Origin: CAZKEG01 sp964601575
GTDB lineage: Bacteria; Desulfobacterota; Thermodesulfobacteria; Thermodesulfobacteriales; Thermodesulfatatoraceae
Length of the DNA: 17,434 nt
Reading direction: 5' to 3'
NCBI GenBank assembly: GCA_964601575.1
Contig: CAZROA010000009.1
Span: forward strand, 1 to 17,434
The notes beneath the pieces were generated by a model that had not been told where the DNA came from, did not search any database, and was given only the letters and a program-made list of their open reading frames with translations. Shown here in pieces: positions 1-7,555 of this stretch. The position numbers and the translations under genes were made by a program. How positions within the stretch are numbered: position 1 is the stretch's first letter; the number at the start of each line of letters is the position of its first letter.

Positions 1-210
1 GCACTCCAGATCATAATCTTTGAGGGCCTTTTTGACCAAATCCGCCTTGTAGCCCACTACTACCAAGAGTTGATCGGGACGAAGGGCCAGGGCCGTTTCG
101 ACCACATGGATGATCATCGGCTCCCCGGCCAGGAGATGCAGGACCTTGGGATAAGGGGATTTCATTCTGGTGCCTTTGCCTGCCGCCAAAACGACCACCG
201 CCAAGGCCAT
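1..210 (-). CDS. glmU: Bifunctional GlmU (N-acetylglucosamine-1-phosphate uridyltransferase / glucosamine-1-phosphate acetyltransferase), partial, N-terminus only
   Basis: The reverse strand from ATG at 210-208 encodes 70 residues with no stop and runs off the window at base 1. The N-terminus reads MALAVVVLAAGKGTRMKS, followed by PKVLH and GEPM. This is the nucleotidyl-transferase signature (LAAGxGTRMxS-xxPKVLH) of the GlmU pyrophosphorylase domain, which makes UDP-GlcNAc for peptidoglycan and lipid A in the cytoplasm. The start is supported by a GGAGGGAGG Shine-Dalgarno just upstream. It lies directly after atpC, in the same direction, with a terminator hairpin in between. A single-domain nucleotidyltransferase cannot be excluded because the acetyltransferase half is outside the window, but the PKVLH motif favours GlmU. 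Confidence 0.88.
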   Translation of the reverse strand, partial: MALAVVVLAAGKGTRMKSPYPKVLHLLAGEPMIIHVVETALALRPDQLLVVVGYKADLVKKALKDYDLEC

Positions 211-229
211 AGCCTCCCTCCTCAAATAA

Positions 230-257
230 AAAAGGGGCAACCGAAGTTGCCCCTTTT
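230..257 (-). terminator. Intrinsic terminator after atpC, UUCG tetraloop
   Basis: A perfect 12-bp inverted repeat (arms 230-241 and 246-257) encloses a 4-nt loop. On the minus strand it reads AAAAGGGGCAAC, loop TTCG, GTTGCCCCTTTT, then a T-rich tail (TTATTT). The G/C core, stable UUCG loop and U-run are textbook for Rho-independent termination of the atp operon. It lies only about 20 bases before the glmU start codon. Confidence 0.9.
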
Positions 258-283
258 AAACCCTTTTCTGAAATTAGGCTATA

Positions 284-706
284 TCAGGCCCCACCGCGGG
301 CGTGTTCAGCCACCTTCAACCTAACCAAGGCCCGCTGGAGAGCAGCCTGCGCCCGGGCCATGTCTATTTTCTCGGCCTGAGCCATGGCCTCTTGGATACG
401 ACGCTCAGCCCGCTCCTTGGCCCTTAAGGCCCGTTCAACGTCTATCTCCTCCGCCTTCTCTGCCGATTCGCAGAGAAAGGTAATCTTATTTCGACTTACT
501 TCACAAAAACCACCGCTCACCGCCAAATACTCTACCTTGTCCCCCACCCGATAACGTAACTCACCGATCTTTATCGCCGCCACCATGGGAGCATGCTTGG
601 CCATCACACCAAATTCACCCGCCACTCCGGGAGCGGTGACTAGATCTACCTCTTCGCTAACCACCATTTTGCTTGGAGTAACGATCTCCAAGAGGATACG
701 TGCCAT
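284..706 (-). CDS. atpC: F1F0 ATP synthase epsilon subunit
   Basis: 140 residues, the normal length for the family. The N-terminal beta-sandwich begins MARILLEIVTPSKMVVSEEV and contains the conserved APGVAGEFGVMAKHAPM segment. The C-terminal part is a charged helical hairpin (EEIDVERALRAKERAERRI...). Epsilon sits in the rotor stalk, couples F1 to the c-ring and can inhibit ATP hydrolysis through its C-terminal helices. It is the last gene of the cluster. The ATG follows the atpD stop by two bases, with a GGAGG ribosome site inside the end of atpD, so translation is probably coupled. A strong terminator follows. Confidence 0.97.
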   Translation of the reverse strand: MARILLEIVTPSKMVVSEEVDLVTAPGVAGEFGVMAKHAPMVAAIKIGELRYRVGDKVEYLAVSGGFCEVSRNKITFLCESAEKAEEIDVERALRAKERAERRIQEAMAQAEKIDMARAQAALQRALVRLKVAEHARGGA

Positions 707-708
707 TA

Positions 709-2133
709 CTAACCTCCAGCAGCCATTTGCCTGGCTTTTTCCACCGCTTCTTCAATGGTACCGACCATATAGAAGGCCTGTTCAGGAAGATCGTCGTGTT
801 TACCTTCAAGGATCTCCTTAAAGCCCCTGATGGTATCTTCTAGTTTGACATAACGACCAGGGGTACCAGTAAACTGCTCGGCCACGTGGAAGGGCTGAGA
901 CAAGAAACGCTGAATCTTACGAGCTCGGGCAACGATGATCTTGTCTTCCTCGGACAATTCATCCATACCCAAGATAGCAATGATATCTTGCAAGTCCTTA
1001 TAACGCTGCAAGACCTGCTGGACCTGACGGGCAACACCATAGTGTTCCTCACCCAAGACGTTCGGATCAAGGATTCGAGACTGGGAGTCTAGCGGATCCA
1101 CGGCGGGATAAATTCCAAGCTCAGCAATCTGACGGGAAAGAACGACGGTACCGTCCAGGTGGGCAAAGGTCGTTGCCGGAGCTGGGTCAGTCAGGTCGTC
1201 AGCAGGGACGTATACGCACTGAACCGAAGTAATAGAGCCCTTAGTGGTCGAAGTAATCCGTTCCTGCAAGGCACCAAGGTCCGTCGCCAGGGTCGGCTGA
1301 TAACCGACGGCTGAAGGGATACGACCTAACAAGGCCGAAACTTCAGAACCAGCCTGGGTAAACCTAAAGATGTTATCGATAAAGAGAAGCACGTCCTGAC
1401 CTTCTTCGTCACGGAAGTATTCGGCCACCGTAACCCCGGTCAACCCTACTCGCGCACGGGCTCCAGGTGGTTCGTTCATCTGACCGTAAACCAGAGCGGC
1501 CTTATCGATAACCCCGGACTCTTTCATTTCGAGGTAGAGGTCGTTCCCTTCACGTGTCCGCTCACCAACACCGCAGAACACGGAAATACCACCGTGCTCC
1601 ATGGCGATGTTGTGAATCATCTCCATCATAACGACCGTCTTACCCACGCCAGCGCCACCGAAGGTACCCATCTTACCGCCACGGGGGAAGGGTACCAGAA
1701 GGTCAAGGACCTTAACACCGGTTTCCAAGACCTTAATGGTAACATCCTGTTCGGTGAAGGCCGGAGCCGGTCGGTGAATGGGGAAGAATTTATCGGCCTG
1801 GATCGGACCAGCTTCATCCACCGGGTCCCCAACCACGTTCATGATCCGACCCAAGACGCCTTTACCTACCGGCACCACGATCGGCTGACCAGTAGCCCAG
1901 ACTTCTTGACCACGGGCCAAACCGTCGGTGGTATCCATGGCGATGGTGCGGACAACATTATCACCCAAGTGTTGGGCGACTTCTAAAACCAGATTCCACT
2001 CACGATCGTCGATCGCCGGGTTGGTTACCCGCAAGGCATCAAGGATCTTCGGTACTTTACCCGGCGGGAACTCAACGTCCACAACCGGCCCCATAACTTG
2101 GACTATTTTCCCTATTACTTTTTCCTCGGCCAT
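709..2133 (-). CDS. atpD: F1F0 ATP synthase beta subunit (catalytic)
   Basis: 474 residues, the usual length. This is the catalytic subunit of F1, making ATP from ADP and phosphate at the cytoplasmic face. The Walker A loop GGAGVGKT lies at residues 159-166 and the catalytic-glutamate segment GERTREG at 190-196. LLFIDNIFRFTQAGSEVSA (Walker B) and the ALLGRIPSAVGYQPTL stretch typical of beta subunits follow. The N-terminus has the beta-barrel signature GKIVQVMGPVVDVEF. The start is preceded by AAGGAGG. It is separated from atpG by 26 bases. Nothing looks degenerate. Confidence 0.99.
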   Translation of the reverse strand: MAEEKVIGKIVQVMGPVVDVEFPPGKVPKILDALRVTNPAIDDREWNLVLEVAQHLGDNVVRTIAMDTTDGLARGQEVWATGQPIVVPVGKGVLGRIMNVVGDPVDEAGPIQADKFFPIHRPAPAFTEQDVTIKVLETGVKVLDLLVPFPRGGKMGTFGGAGVGKTVVMMEMIHNIAMEHGGISVFCGVGERTREGNDLYLEMKESGVIDKAALVYGQMNEPPGARARVGLTGVTVAEYFRDEEGQDVLLFIDNIFRFTQAGSEVSALLGRIPSAVGYQPTLATDLGALQERITSTTKGSITSVQCVYVPADDLTDPAPATTFAHLDGTVVLSRQIAELGIYPAVDPLDSQSRILDPNVLGEEHYGVARQVQQVLQRYKDLQDIIAILGMDELSEEDKIIVARARKIQRFLSQPFHVAEQFTGTPGRYVKLEDTIRGFKEILEGKHDDLPEQAFYMVGTIEEAVEKARQMAAGG

Positions 2134-2159
2134 ATAGCCTTCCTCCTTACTAAACTTTA

Positions 2160-3050
2160 CTAACCCTTTTTCAGGGCCTCAGCACCGCCTACGATATCCA
2201 TAAGCTCTTTAGTAATAGCCGCCTGCCTGGTCTTATTAAAGAGGAGCGTAAGACTATGCACCATATCACTACAGGCCCGGTTGGCGTTGTCCATAGCCGT
2301 CATCCGGGCTGCCTGTTCACTAACTGCTGTCTCTAGCATACCAGCAAAGACGCGCGTATTCACGTAAAGGGGCAATATTTCTTGGAAGATCTCCTCTGCC
2401 GAAGGTTCATATATATAAGCCCCCATCGGGCCACCTTCTTCTACCTGCTCCCCACCCTCTTCTTCTTCAATAGAGATGGGTAAGAGCTTTTCCAGCTTGG
2501 GTACCTGACGGACGACATTAATAAAATAGCCGTAAATGAGGTAGGTTTCATCTACCTCTTCATCGATAAAGGCACGCATGGCCTCACGGGCCACCTCACG
2601 AGCATTAAAGATCTCCACCCGGCCCATGATGTCTACATATTCTTTCCGCAAGAAATCGAACTTCCGGAAGTACTGCGCCCCCTTCTTCCCGACACAGATC
2701 ATGGAGACATCACGGCCCTTGGCCTTTTGTTCCTTGATAAACTTTTCCGCTCGATTGATCAAGTTGGCATTAAAGGCCCCGCAAAGACCGCGATCAGCCG
2801 TAATCAAAATGACCTCTACCTTCTTGACCTCACGTTGCTGCATCAAGGCAAACTGAGAAGGATCAACGGCTTTGGAGGCAGCCAACTCCGTAATTACCGC
2901 CTTAAATTTGGAGGCGTAGGGGCGAAACTGCTCCACCCGCTCCTGGGCACCACGCAGCTTCGCCGCGGCCACCATGTTCATGGCCTTCGTAATCTGGCCA
3001 ATCTTCTTAACCGCTTCTATCTTTCGTTTGATATCTCTCAGGTTCGGCAT
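2160..3050 (-). CDS. atpG: F1F0 ATP synthase gamma subunit
   Basis: 296 residues. Gamma is the central rotor shaft that turns inside the alpha3beta3 hexamer. The conserved ends are present: MPNLRDIKRKIEAVKKIGQI with TKAMNMVAAAKL at the N-terminus, and RMTAMDNANRACSDMV with LTLLFNKTRQAAITKEL at the C-terminus. The middle has TADRGLCGAFNANL. Residues about 194-207 form a very acidic loop (EEEEGGEQVEEGG), slightly longer than in many homologues, at a position where lineages commonly vary. The gene lies 23 bases after atpA, with a GTGAGGAG ribosome site before its ATG. Confidence 0.98.
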   Translation of the reverse strand: MPNLRDIKRKIEAVKKIGQITKAMNMVAAAKLRGAQERVEQFRPYASKFKAVITELAASKAVDPSQFALMQQREVKKVEVILITADRGLCGAFNANLINRAEKFIKEQKAKGRDVSMICVGKKGAQYFRKFDFLRKEYVDIMGRVEIFNAREVAREAMRAFIDEEVDETYLIYGYFINVVRQVPKLEKLLPISIEEEEGGEQVEEGGPMGAYIYEPSAEEIFQEILPLYVNTRVFAGMLETAVSEQAARMTAMDNANRACSDMVHSLTLLFNKTRQAAITKELMDIVGGAEALKKG

Positions 3051-3073
3051 CGCTCCTCACCTACTTATGATCT

Positions 3074-4615
3074 TTAAGGCACTGGAACCGTCTCAACATT
3101 GTGACGTTTCTTAAATTCTTCATTAAATTCCGCAAAGACTGTCTTCATCTTCTCTTCCAATTCACTGCTGATCTCTTTCTTTTCCTTGATTTCTTTGAAT
3201 ATTTCTGGATAACGAGACTCTATGAATTCATAGAGCTCCTGCTCGTAATCACCAAGGACATCAAGGGGCATCTCATCCAAGAAACCACGAGTACCAGCAA
3301 AGAGGATACAGACCTGCTTTTCAACCGGTAGAGGCTGATACTGTGGCTGTTTGAGGATCTCCGTAAGACGCGCCCCACGATGCAAGACCCGTTGGGTGGC
3401 ACGATCTAATTCTGAACCGAACTGGGCAAAGGCCGCCAACTCACGATACTGCGCCAACTCCAAACGTAGACGACCAGCAACCTGCTTCATAGCCTTGATC
3501 TGCGCCGCACCACCAACGCGGGAGACCGAAAGACCAACGTTAATCGCCGGACGAATACCGGCAAAGAAAAGGCTCGGCTCTAAATAGACCTGACCATCGG
3601 TAATAGAGATGACGTTGGTCGGAATATAGGCCGAAACGTCACCCTGTAAGGTCTCAATAATCGGAAGGGCCGTAAGCGACCCACCACCATGCTCTTCATT
3701 AAGCTTGGCCGCCCGTTCAAGCAAACGGGAGTGATTATAGAAGATGTCACCCGGGTAAGCCTCACGTCCCGGAGGACGACGGAGGAGAAGAGCCATCTCA
3801 CGATAGGCATTGGCCTGTTTGGAAAGGTCGTCGTAGATGATCAAGGCATGCCGACCAGTATCCCGGAAATACTCACCCATGGCGCAACCGGAATAAGGTG
3901 CAATGTACTGCAAAGTGGCCGGGTCAGAGGCACAGGCAGCAACCACGGTGGTGTATTCCATGGCCCCATGGCGCCTCAAGACCTCAACGATCTGGGCCAC
4001 CGAGGCCTTTTTCTGACCGGAGGCCACATAGATACAATAAATGTCGCTATCTTTCTGATTGATGATGGCGTCAATCCCGATGGCCGTCTTACCAGTCTGA
4101 CGGTCGCCGATGATGAGCTCACGCTGACCACGACCAATCGGGGTCATGGCGTCGATGGCCTTAAGCCCAGTGTACATGGGCTCATGCACCGGCCTACGGG
4201 CAATAATACCCGGGGCCTTGAGCTCGATTCGACGGAACTCCTTGGCTTGGATGGGCCCTTTACCATCAAGCGGACGCCCTAGTGGGTCTACCACTCGGCC
4301 CAGGACCGCTTCACCTACCGGGACTTCGGCGATACGCCCCGTCCGCTTGGCAATATCGCCCTCCTTAATCTTGGTGGCATCACCCATAATGGGCACACCG
4401 ACGTTGTCAAATTCCAGGTTGAGGGCGATGCCCATTTCCCCGCCAGGGAACTCGATGAGCTCCATGGCCTGGCAGTTGCGGAGACCATAAACACGGGCGA
4501 TGCCGTCACCAATGGAGATGACGACGCCCATCTCGTTTAGGTCTACTTTCTTCTCATACTCCTCAATACGCTTTTTAATAAGATCACTGATTTCTTCTAC
4601 TCTAATCCCCTGCAT
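3074..4615 (-). CDS. atpA: F1F0 ATP synthase alpha subunit
   Basis: 513 residues, standard length. This is the non-catalytic nucleotide-binding subunit of the F1 hexamer. The Walker A motif GDRQTGKT is at residues 170-177, the N-terminus MQGIRVEEISDLIKKRI is typical, and SVSRVGG, carrying the arginine finger, lies near residue 370. The alpha-specific segment PGREAYPGDIFYNHSRLLERAAKL is present. Its ATG overlaps the atpH stop by one base (TGATG), consistent with coupled translation and a 1:1 coordination of stalk and hexamer subunits. Confidence 0.99.
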   Translation of the reverse strand: MQGIRVEEISDLIKKRIEEYEKKVDLNEMGVVISIGDGIARVYGLRNCQAMELIEFPGGEMGIALNLEFDNVGVPIMGDATKIKEGDIAKRTGRIAEVPVGEAVLGRVVDPLGRPLDGKGPIQAKEFRRIELKAPGIIARRPVHEPMYTGLKAIDAMTPIGRGQRELIIGDRQTGKTAIGIDAIINQKDSDIYCIYVASGQKKASVAQIVEVLRRHGAMEYTTVVAACASDPATLQYIAPYSGCAMGEYFRDTGRHALIIYDDLSKQANAYREMALLLRRPPGREAYPGDIFYNHSRLLERAAKLNEEHGGGSLTALPIIETLQGDVSAYIPTNVISITDGQVYLEPSLFFAGIRPAINVGLSVSRVGGAAQIKAMKQVAGRLRLELAQYRELAAFAQFGSELDRATQRVLHRGARLTEILKQPQYQPLPVEKQVCILFAGTRGFLDEMPLDVLGDYEQELYEFIESRYPEIFKEIKEKKEISSELEEKMKTVFAEFNEEFKKRHNVETVPVP

Positions 4616-5166
4616 CAGGACACCTCACCCCTTATAATAGATTCTTTAAATTTTTCTAACTGGGCCCGGATACTACCATCCAGGACCAGATCACCTACCT
4701 TAGCCATTACCCCACCGATGATCTCCGGGTCCTGAATTACATTGAGGACCACTTCCCGGCCCACCTTCTTGGCTAAGGCCTCGGCCAAGGCCTTCTGCAT
4801 CTCTTCGTCAAGCTCGGTGGGCACATGGACTTCCACCCGAGCAATACCAAGCTCTTCGTCTAAAAGGGCCTGATAGGCCTTGACGATATCAGTGATGAAG
4901 TGAATACGCCGTTTCTCGACCAAGAGCCTCAAAAACTTGGCTATGGTCTCGTCTACCTGGAGGGCCTTGATGATCTCCTCGATGATCTCCATCTTGAGAT
5001 CCGGAGGATAAATAGGACTTTCCAAGGCCTCCAAGATCTCCTTTTGGCCCTCTAGGAACTCCGCTACCCGCTGGAGTTCCTCACCATATTCCTTAAAACG
5101 ACCATCTTCCTTACCGGCAGCAAACAAACCACGAGCGTATTTTTGGGCTACGATTGTCCTAATCAA
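4615..5166 (-). CDS. atpH: F1F0 ATP synthase delta subunit
   Basis: 183 residues with the OSCP/delta pattern: an N-terminal helical bundle (IVAQKYARGLFAAGKE) and the conserved C-terminal PEIIGGVMAKVGDLVLDGSIRAQLEKF. Delta links the top of F1 to the b/b' stator. The start appears to be TTG at 5166-5164: the frame has a TAG a few codons upstream and no ATG or GTG in between, and GGGTGGTG can serve as ribosome site. It begins one base after the atpF stop and its own stop overlaps the atpA start, so it is probably translated by coupling. Confidence 0.95.
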   Translation of the reverse strand: MIRTIVAQKYARGLFAAGKEDGRFKEYGEELQRVAEFLEGQKEILEALESPIYPPDLKMEIIEEIIKALQVDETIAKFLRLLVEKRRIHFITDIVKAYQALLDEELGIARVEVHVPTELDEEMQKALAEALAKKVGREVVLNVIQDPEIIGGVMAKVGDLVLDGSIRAQLEKFKESIIRGEVS

Positions 5167-5167
5167 T

Positions 5168-5884
5168 TTAGTGCACCACCCTTTCTATAAATTCTTGAAC
5201 CAGACGTTTCTGATCCTCAGCAGTGATCTTTTCTCGGATAATTTGTTCAGCCAATTTTACCGAAAGCTCGGCCACCTCTTTCCGGAGAGACTCCCGAGCC
5301 TTCTCTAACTCTTGCTGCACATAAAATTCAGCCTGTTGCTTAATACGCTCTGCGGTCTCATGGGCTTCTTGAATGATACGCTCCTTCTCCTTCTTCCCCT
5401 GCTCGATAAAGGCCTCCATAATAGCTCGCGCCTCTTCTTCTAGCTTGGCCAGCTTCTTTTCATATTCCTGATACCTGGCCTCGGCCTCGGCGCGTTTTTC
5501 TTCCAGCTCTCTGTATTCATTCTCGATGGCCTCACGCCGCGCCCGGAACATATCCGCCATGGGCTTACGGCCATACTTTACCAAAATAAAGACCAAGGCG
5601 ATAAAGTTGACCGTCCACCAAAGGAGGTTCCGAAGTTGCTTGGAGGTCACATGGGGATGCACACCATGTGCGGCATGCTCACCATGAACAGCCTCATGTT
5701 CAGCCACCGCTTCATGACCCTCGGCTACCGCCTCATGACCGGCTTCAGGAGCAACGGCTTCACCACCTTCGTGGACCGCTGTCTCTGTTACCGCCGGGGC
5801 CTCCTGCGCCTCTTCGGTGGCCCAAGATAGACCATAAGAAAAAACAACCACCAAAAATAAGATATATACCAACCACCGTCTCAT
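5168..5884 (-). CDS. atpF: F1F0 ATP synthase b subunit with signal peptide and His-rich external segment
   Basis: 238 residues, far longer than the roughly 160 of a plain b subunit. A signal-peptide-like N-terminus (MRRWLVYILFLVVVFSYG, probable cleavage after SWA, residue 22) is followed by a segment of about 60 residues rich in Ala, Glu, Val and His, with nine histidines between residues 38 and 78 and short GHEAVAE-type repeats. The usual b-subunit membrane helix is at about 88-105 (LLWWTVNFIALVFILVKYG), then KPMADMFRARREAI and a long charged coiled coil to the end, which forms the peripheral stator stalk. The ATG overlaps the atpF' stop (ATGA) and has a GGGGAGG site. Signal-bearing b subunits are known in deltaproteobacterial relatives; the His-rich insert is noteworthy. 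Confidence 0.95.
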   Translation of the reverse strand: MRRWLVYILFLVVVFSYGLSWATEEAQEAPAVTETAVHEGGEAVAPEAGHEAVAEGHEAVAEHEAVHGEHAAHGVHPHVTSKQLRNLLWWTVNFIALVFILVKYGRKPMADMFRARREAIENEYRELEEKRAEAEARYQEYEKKLAKLEEEARAIMEAFIEQGKKEKERIIQEAHETAERIKQQAEFYVQQELEKARESLRKEVAELSVKLAEQIIREKITAEDQKRLVQEFIERVVH

Positions 5885-6306
5885 AGGGACCTCCCCAAGA
5901 GCTTCTCGGCGATGCCAGTCGCAAACATCTCTACCTGAGCCTTTAGAGACTCCCTTACCTGCTGGAGCTGCTGGGTCAACTGGGAGAGCATTTGCGTCTT
6001 GAGTTGTTCAGCTTCTTTAGTGGCCGCATCGAGAATCTTTTTCTCTTCGGCCTTGGCCTCGGACTTCAACTCTTCCCGTTTACGGTTACCTTCAATACGA
6101 GCCTCATTCAAACGCTGCTGATACTGCTGAAGGGCCTCTTCAGCCCCACGGGTAAAACGTTCGATTTCTCCCCTCAAGCCCTCAAACTTCTGTTCCCGCT
6201 CTTTAAAGGTCCTCATAATTGGCTTGATCAGGATGGCGTTCAAGATGGCCGTCATGATCAAGGCCTCTACGATCTGGATAATGAGTGTAATGTTGAGCGC
6301 TAACAT
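5881..6306 (-). CDS. atpF': F1F0 ATP synthase b' subunit
   Basis: 141 residues with one N-terminal membrane helix (ITLIIQIVEALIMTAILNAIL), the KPIMRTFKERE turn, and then an unbroken charged coiled coil ending AEKLLGRSL. It pairs with the longer b subunit encoded next to it to form a heterodimeric stator. It is the first gene of the cluster. The ATG has GAGAGGGG upstream, and the 159-base gap before it holds the promoter described separately. The a and c subunit genes are not adjacent, as in other organisms with a split F0 layout. Confidence 0.95.
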   Translation of the reverse strand: MLALNITLIIQIVEALIMTAILNAILIKPIMRTFKEREQKFEGLRGEIERFTRGAEEALQQYQQRLNEARIEGNRKREELKSEAKAEEKKILDAATKEAEQLKTQMLSQLTQQLQQVRESLKAQVEMFATGIAEKLLGRSL

Positions 6307-6348
6307 CAGCTACCCCTCTCCCGTCCGGATTTCATGGATACCCTTTTT

Positions 6349-6400
6349 ATGAATAACCATTCATGCTGGCGCTTTTACATCATTTCATTTTGCATGTCAA
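6349..6400 (-). promoter_or_regulatory. atp operon promoter with palindromic operator-like site at the start
   Basis: On the minus strand, TTGACA (6395-6400) is followed after 17 bases by TAAAAG (6372-6377), a good -35 and fair -10 for a housekeeping sigma factor. The predicted start falls near 6365. Immediately downstream is the perfect 16-bp palindrome ATGAATGGTTATTCAT (6349-6364), placed where a repressor would block initiation or early elongation. It lies about 43-58 bases before the atpF' start. The half-sites resemble TetR-family operators in general form; the regulator is unknown. Confidence 0.6.
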
Positions 6401-6465
6401 TCGCCCTTACAGGACCAAAGAAGTCGATTATGTGCGAAAAATAACGTTTTAGGCGCTCAAATTCC

Positions 6466-7554
6466 TTATCGAAAGGAATAGCGCCTCCGAGATACGGCAA
6501 ACACCAATCCAAGGGTGGCCAAGTTGACCAAAACCGCCGACCCCCCATAGCTCAAGAACGGTAGAGGGATACTGGCCACTGGTAAAAGGTGCAAAATTCC
6601 ACCTATATTGATGCTCGTTTCCCAGAAAAACATGGTCGCTGCTCCGAAACAGAGCATACGTCCTAAAGGATCACGCACCTGAAAAGAAAGACGCAGGATG
6701 AGGAAGATAAGAGCAGCAAATAAAATAAGGACGACGCTGGTCCCTATAAAACCCCATTCCTCGGCCCAGACAGCGAAGGCAAGATCGGTATTCTTTTCCG
6801 GTAAATAGTTAAGACGGCTTGAAAGCCCCTCTTTAAACCCTTGACCGGTTAGCCCTCCTGACCCTACGGCGATGAGGGCTTGCAAGATTTGATACCCCCG
6901 ATCTAACTTAAAGGCCTCTGGGTTAAGAAAGGCCTCCACCCGAGCCCGTTGATACGGCTTGAGTACTGCCCATAACTTTGGCCCGGCCACGGCCCCGACA
7001 AGGATACATCCTAACAACAAACTCAAAAAAAGGCGTTTGGGGATACCGGCGGCCAATAAATAAGAAAGATAGATCAAAAAGAGGATGCCCCCTTGATCCA
7101 AGTCGCCCGCGGCAACCAGAAGAATGGGAGGGAAGGCAAAGAGAGATATGGTTAAAAAGGTCCGTTTATCTAAATATTTAGGGTCTTTTCGATGGCTCAA
7201 GACCAAAGAAAAGACCACGATAAGTACCAATTTGGCGAATTCAGAGGGCTGAACACTTAACCCCCCTAATCTCAACCAACGTGTGTGTTTAAAGAGCAAG
7301 ATGCTCAATAGGACCAAGAGCGCGAGATAAGAGATCATCACCAAACGGGGACTCAGGAGTTTTCGATAATCATAGAAGGCCAAGCCAAAAAAGATAACCA
7401 GCCCTGAACCAAACCAAACGAGCTGTTTTTTAAAGAGGGCCCCTCCCATGGAGGCACTGGCTTGATTTAGGGCCCCGGCCACTAAAAGGCCTAAAAGGAC
7501 CACTAAAAGCCACCAATCAAAAGAAAGTCTCTTACGATTTACAGTGTGAACCAT
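6466..7554 (-). CDS. rodA: RodA, SEDS peptidoglycan glycosyltransferase of the elongasome
   Basis: 362 residues, a polytopic membrane protein of about ten helices. SEDS features are visible: WLRLGGLSVQPSEFAKL (about 93-109), DLDQGG (about 151-156), the catalytic-region signature LPEKNTDLAFAVWAEEWGF (251-269, with the conserved Asp at 257) and SYGGSAVLVNLA near 335. RodA polymerises lipid II into glycan strands and works with the PBP2 transpeptidase encoded just upstream. The start ATG lies one base after the mrdA stop (TGAGATG), so the pair is coupled. No convincing terminator follows, so some transcripts may run on into the atp genes. Confidence 0.96.
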   Translation of the reverse strand: MVHTVNRKRLSFDWWLLVVLLGLLVAGALNQASASMGGALFKKQLVWFGSGLVIFFGLAFYDYRKLLSPRLVMISYLALLVLLSILLFKHTRWLRLGGLSVQPSEFAKLVLIVVFSLVLSHRKDPKYLDKRTFLTISLFAFPPILLVAAGDLDQGGILFLIYLSYLLAAGIPKRLFLSLLLGCILVGAVAGPKLWAVLKPYQRARVEAFLNPEAFKLDRGYQILQALIAVGSGGLTGQGFKEGLSSRLNYLPEKNTDLAFAVWAEEWGFIGTSVVLILFAALIFLILRLSFQVRDPLGRMLCFGAATMFFWETSINIGGILHLLPVASIPLPFLSYGGSAVLVNLATLGLVFAVSRRRYSFR

Positions 7555-7555
7555 C

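Noticed and set aside
3689..4282. A 197-codon ORF antisense to atpA
   Set aside because: It lies wholly within atpA on the other strand. Its composition follows the wobble pattern of atpA and it contains no recognisable domain.
6306..6335. A nine-residue leader ORF (MKSGRERGS) whose TGA overlaps the atpF' ATG
   Set aside because: It has no clear ribosome site of its own, is very short, and its second half is the atpF' Shine-Dalgarno sequence. It is likely chance.
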